64,000 nucleotides of DNA, taken from NCBI RefSeq assembly GCF_002266855.1, contig NZ_NGJN01000001.1, forward strand, positions 186,001 to 250,000, in the 5' to 3' direction. A model generated the notes under the pieces. That model did no database searches. It was not told the origin of the DNA and was given only the letters and a program-made list of their open reading frames with translations. The position numbers and the translations under genes are program-made. Shown here in pieces: positions 63,380 to 64,000 of the stretch; within the stretch, counting starts at the first letter, position 1; each line of letters begins with the position of its first letter. This DNA is from Winogradskyella aurantia (GTDB lineage: Bacteria > Bacteroidota > Bacteroidia > Flavobacteriales > Flavobacteriaceae).

Positions 63380-64000
63380 TAATCCTCAACAAAAAGGTAA
63401 TTCAACCCCTTGGCATTGAACGCAGCATTAAAGGCTTTTATCTCATTACTCAATAAAGCATTAAACACATCCAATTCCTTGTTAATCTTACCCGTAAGCT
63501 CATTTTTAACCTCTATGGCCTGGTCTGTAGGTGGAAAATCACCACGACTCGTTAAGGCGTTTAATCCTCCTAATTTATCCGTAAGTTTAATTGGAAAATT
63601 CAATGGGTCTTGGTTACTTCTGTTTTTGGTTTGATACAATGCTTTCTCAATATTAGACAGTTGTTCTTCAAGTGTTTTTGCTTTTTCTAAAAGGTCTTTT
63701 ACATCTTCATTATCCTTGTATTGTTTTTGAAAAGCCCCTAACTGCTCATTAATAGATCGGATGTTTTTAATGGATTTGTGTGCTTTGTCCACAGTAGAAT
63801 TAACGTCCGTAATAAAATCGAACTGTTTTTCCATGTCTTCTACAGAACTTTCTGCCCTTGGGTCTGGAACAATAGTAAACGTTTGGTTTTGCTCGTCACC
63901 ATTCACATTGAGTGATACCTTATACCTTCCAGGAACAGCTTTTGGTCCTTCCAAGCTTGCAGCCCATAAAATCATTCCTGGTAGCCGTTCAGCGCCATCG
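63379..64000 (-). CDS. C-terminal part of a large secreted VPS10/BNR-type protein (cut by window edge)
   Basis: This is the last 207 or so residues of a protein that begins beyond 64000. The visible part opens PGMILWAASLEGPKAVPGRYKV, a beta-sandwich typical after the propeller in VPS10/sortilin-like proteins often annotated as glycosyl hydrolases. A charged helical stretch follows (VEDMEKQFDFITDVNSTVDK; DLLEKAKTLEEQLSNIEKAL) and the protein ends NYLFVED. The catalytic or propeller part is not in view, so the family call is moderate. Confidence 0.55.
   Translation of the reverse strand, partial: DGAERLPGMILWAASLEGPKAVPGRYKVSLNVNGDEQNQTFTIVPDPRAESSVEDMEKQFDFITDVNSTVDKAHKSIKNIRSINEQLGAFQKQYKDNEDVKDLLEKAKTLEEQLSNIEKALYQTKNRSNQDPLNFPIKLTDKLGGLNALTSRGDFPPTDQAIEVKNELTGKINKELDVFNALLSNEIKAFNAAFNAKGLNYLFVED

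Noticed and set aside
1-64000. Mobile elements, prophage, CRISPR or defence island
   Set aside because: No transposase, integrase, terminal inverted repeats, spaced repeats or nuclease/methylase cluster were seen; the HD and NTPase genes lack defence-type context.

Overview
The window looks like chromosomal DNA from a marine member of the Flavobacteriaceae (Bacteroidota). It is AT-rich and lacks strong Shine-Dalgarno sites. Where promoters can be read they fit the Bacteroidota pattern TTG-N17-19-TAnnTTTG. The proteins point the same way: the type IX secretion component PorZ and a secreted protein with a C-terminal sorting domain, TonB-dependent receptors with an N-terminal carboxypeptidase-like regulatory domain, many lipoproteins, and an SDR-type threonine dehydrogenase. 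I saw no insertion sequence, prophage, CRISPR array or rRNA. One tRNA gene, tRNA-Asn(GTT), is present.

Layout. 1-3485 (minus): the start of a TonB receptor, recO and porZ. 3605-14881: gdhA, an outer-membrane-type protein, a cystathionine gamma-synthase/lyase, a CPA1 antiporter, DinB, an ArsC-like protein, EamA and FemAB-like proteins, a thioesterase, then yicC-gmk-nadD. 14919-22678: YraN, an S66 carboxypeptidase, metG, an MG2/plug protein, a deacetylase and ferritin, followed by a 58-aa Cys/Lys-rich micro-protein. 23373-31602: a T9SS metalloprotease, a tail-less SSB, lipoproteins, a zinc-ribbon protein, a CBS protein, an SDR protein, a TPR protein and an M13 peptidase. 31766-38712: threonine dehydrogenase, then a molybdenum hydroxylase cluster (XdhC, MocA-like, IorA, IorB) facing a P-loop NTPase and a membrane protein. 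38934-41308: tRNA-Asn, rseP and a SCO protein.

41389-48212 is a metal-homeostasis island. feoA, feoB and a FeoB-associated Cys-rich peptide on the plus strand converge with a minus-strand operon of TonB receptor, thioredoxin, DtxR-family repressor and ZIP transporter. A DtxR/IdeR-like palindrome overlaps the promoter of the receptor operon, and a 13/16 match lies just upstream of feoA. This suggests one autoregulated metal regulon and is the most coherent system in the window.

48320-53891 holds a lipoprotein, a DjlA-type co-chaperone, a bacilliredoxin, an acyltransferase, an acyl-ACP desaturase, an HD hydrolase, a 57-aa protein and an AraC regulator. 54220-58908 pairs a giant FG-GAP/ASPIC lipoprotein with a vanadium haloperoxidase/PAP2-type lipoprotein. 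58977-60050 is a PA0069-type radical SAM gene interrupted by one in-frame TAG. The window ends with a crotonase, an orphan NtrY-like kinase, HemJ and the C-terminus of a large secreted protein.

All calls come from reading the sequence and from recall of protein families. No database search was run.
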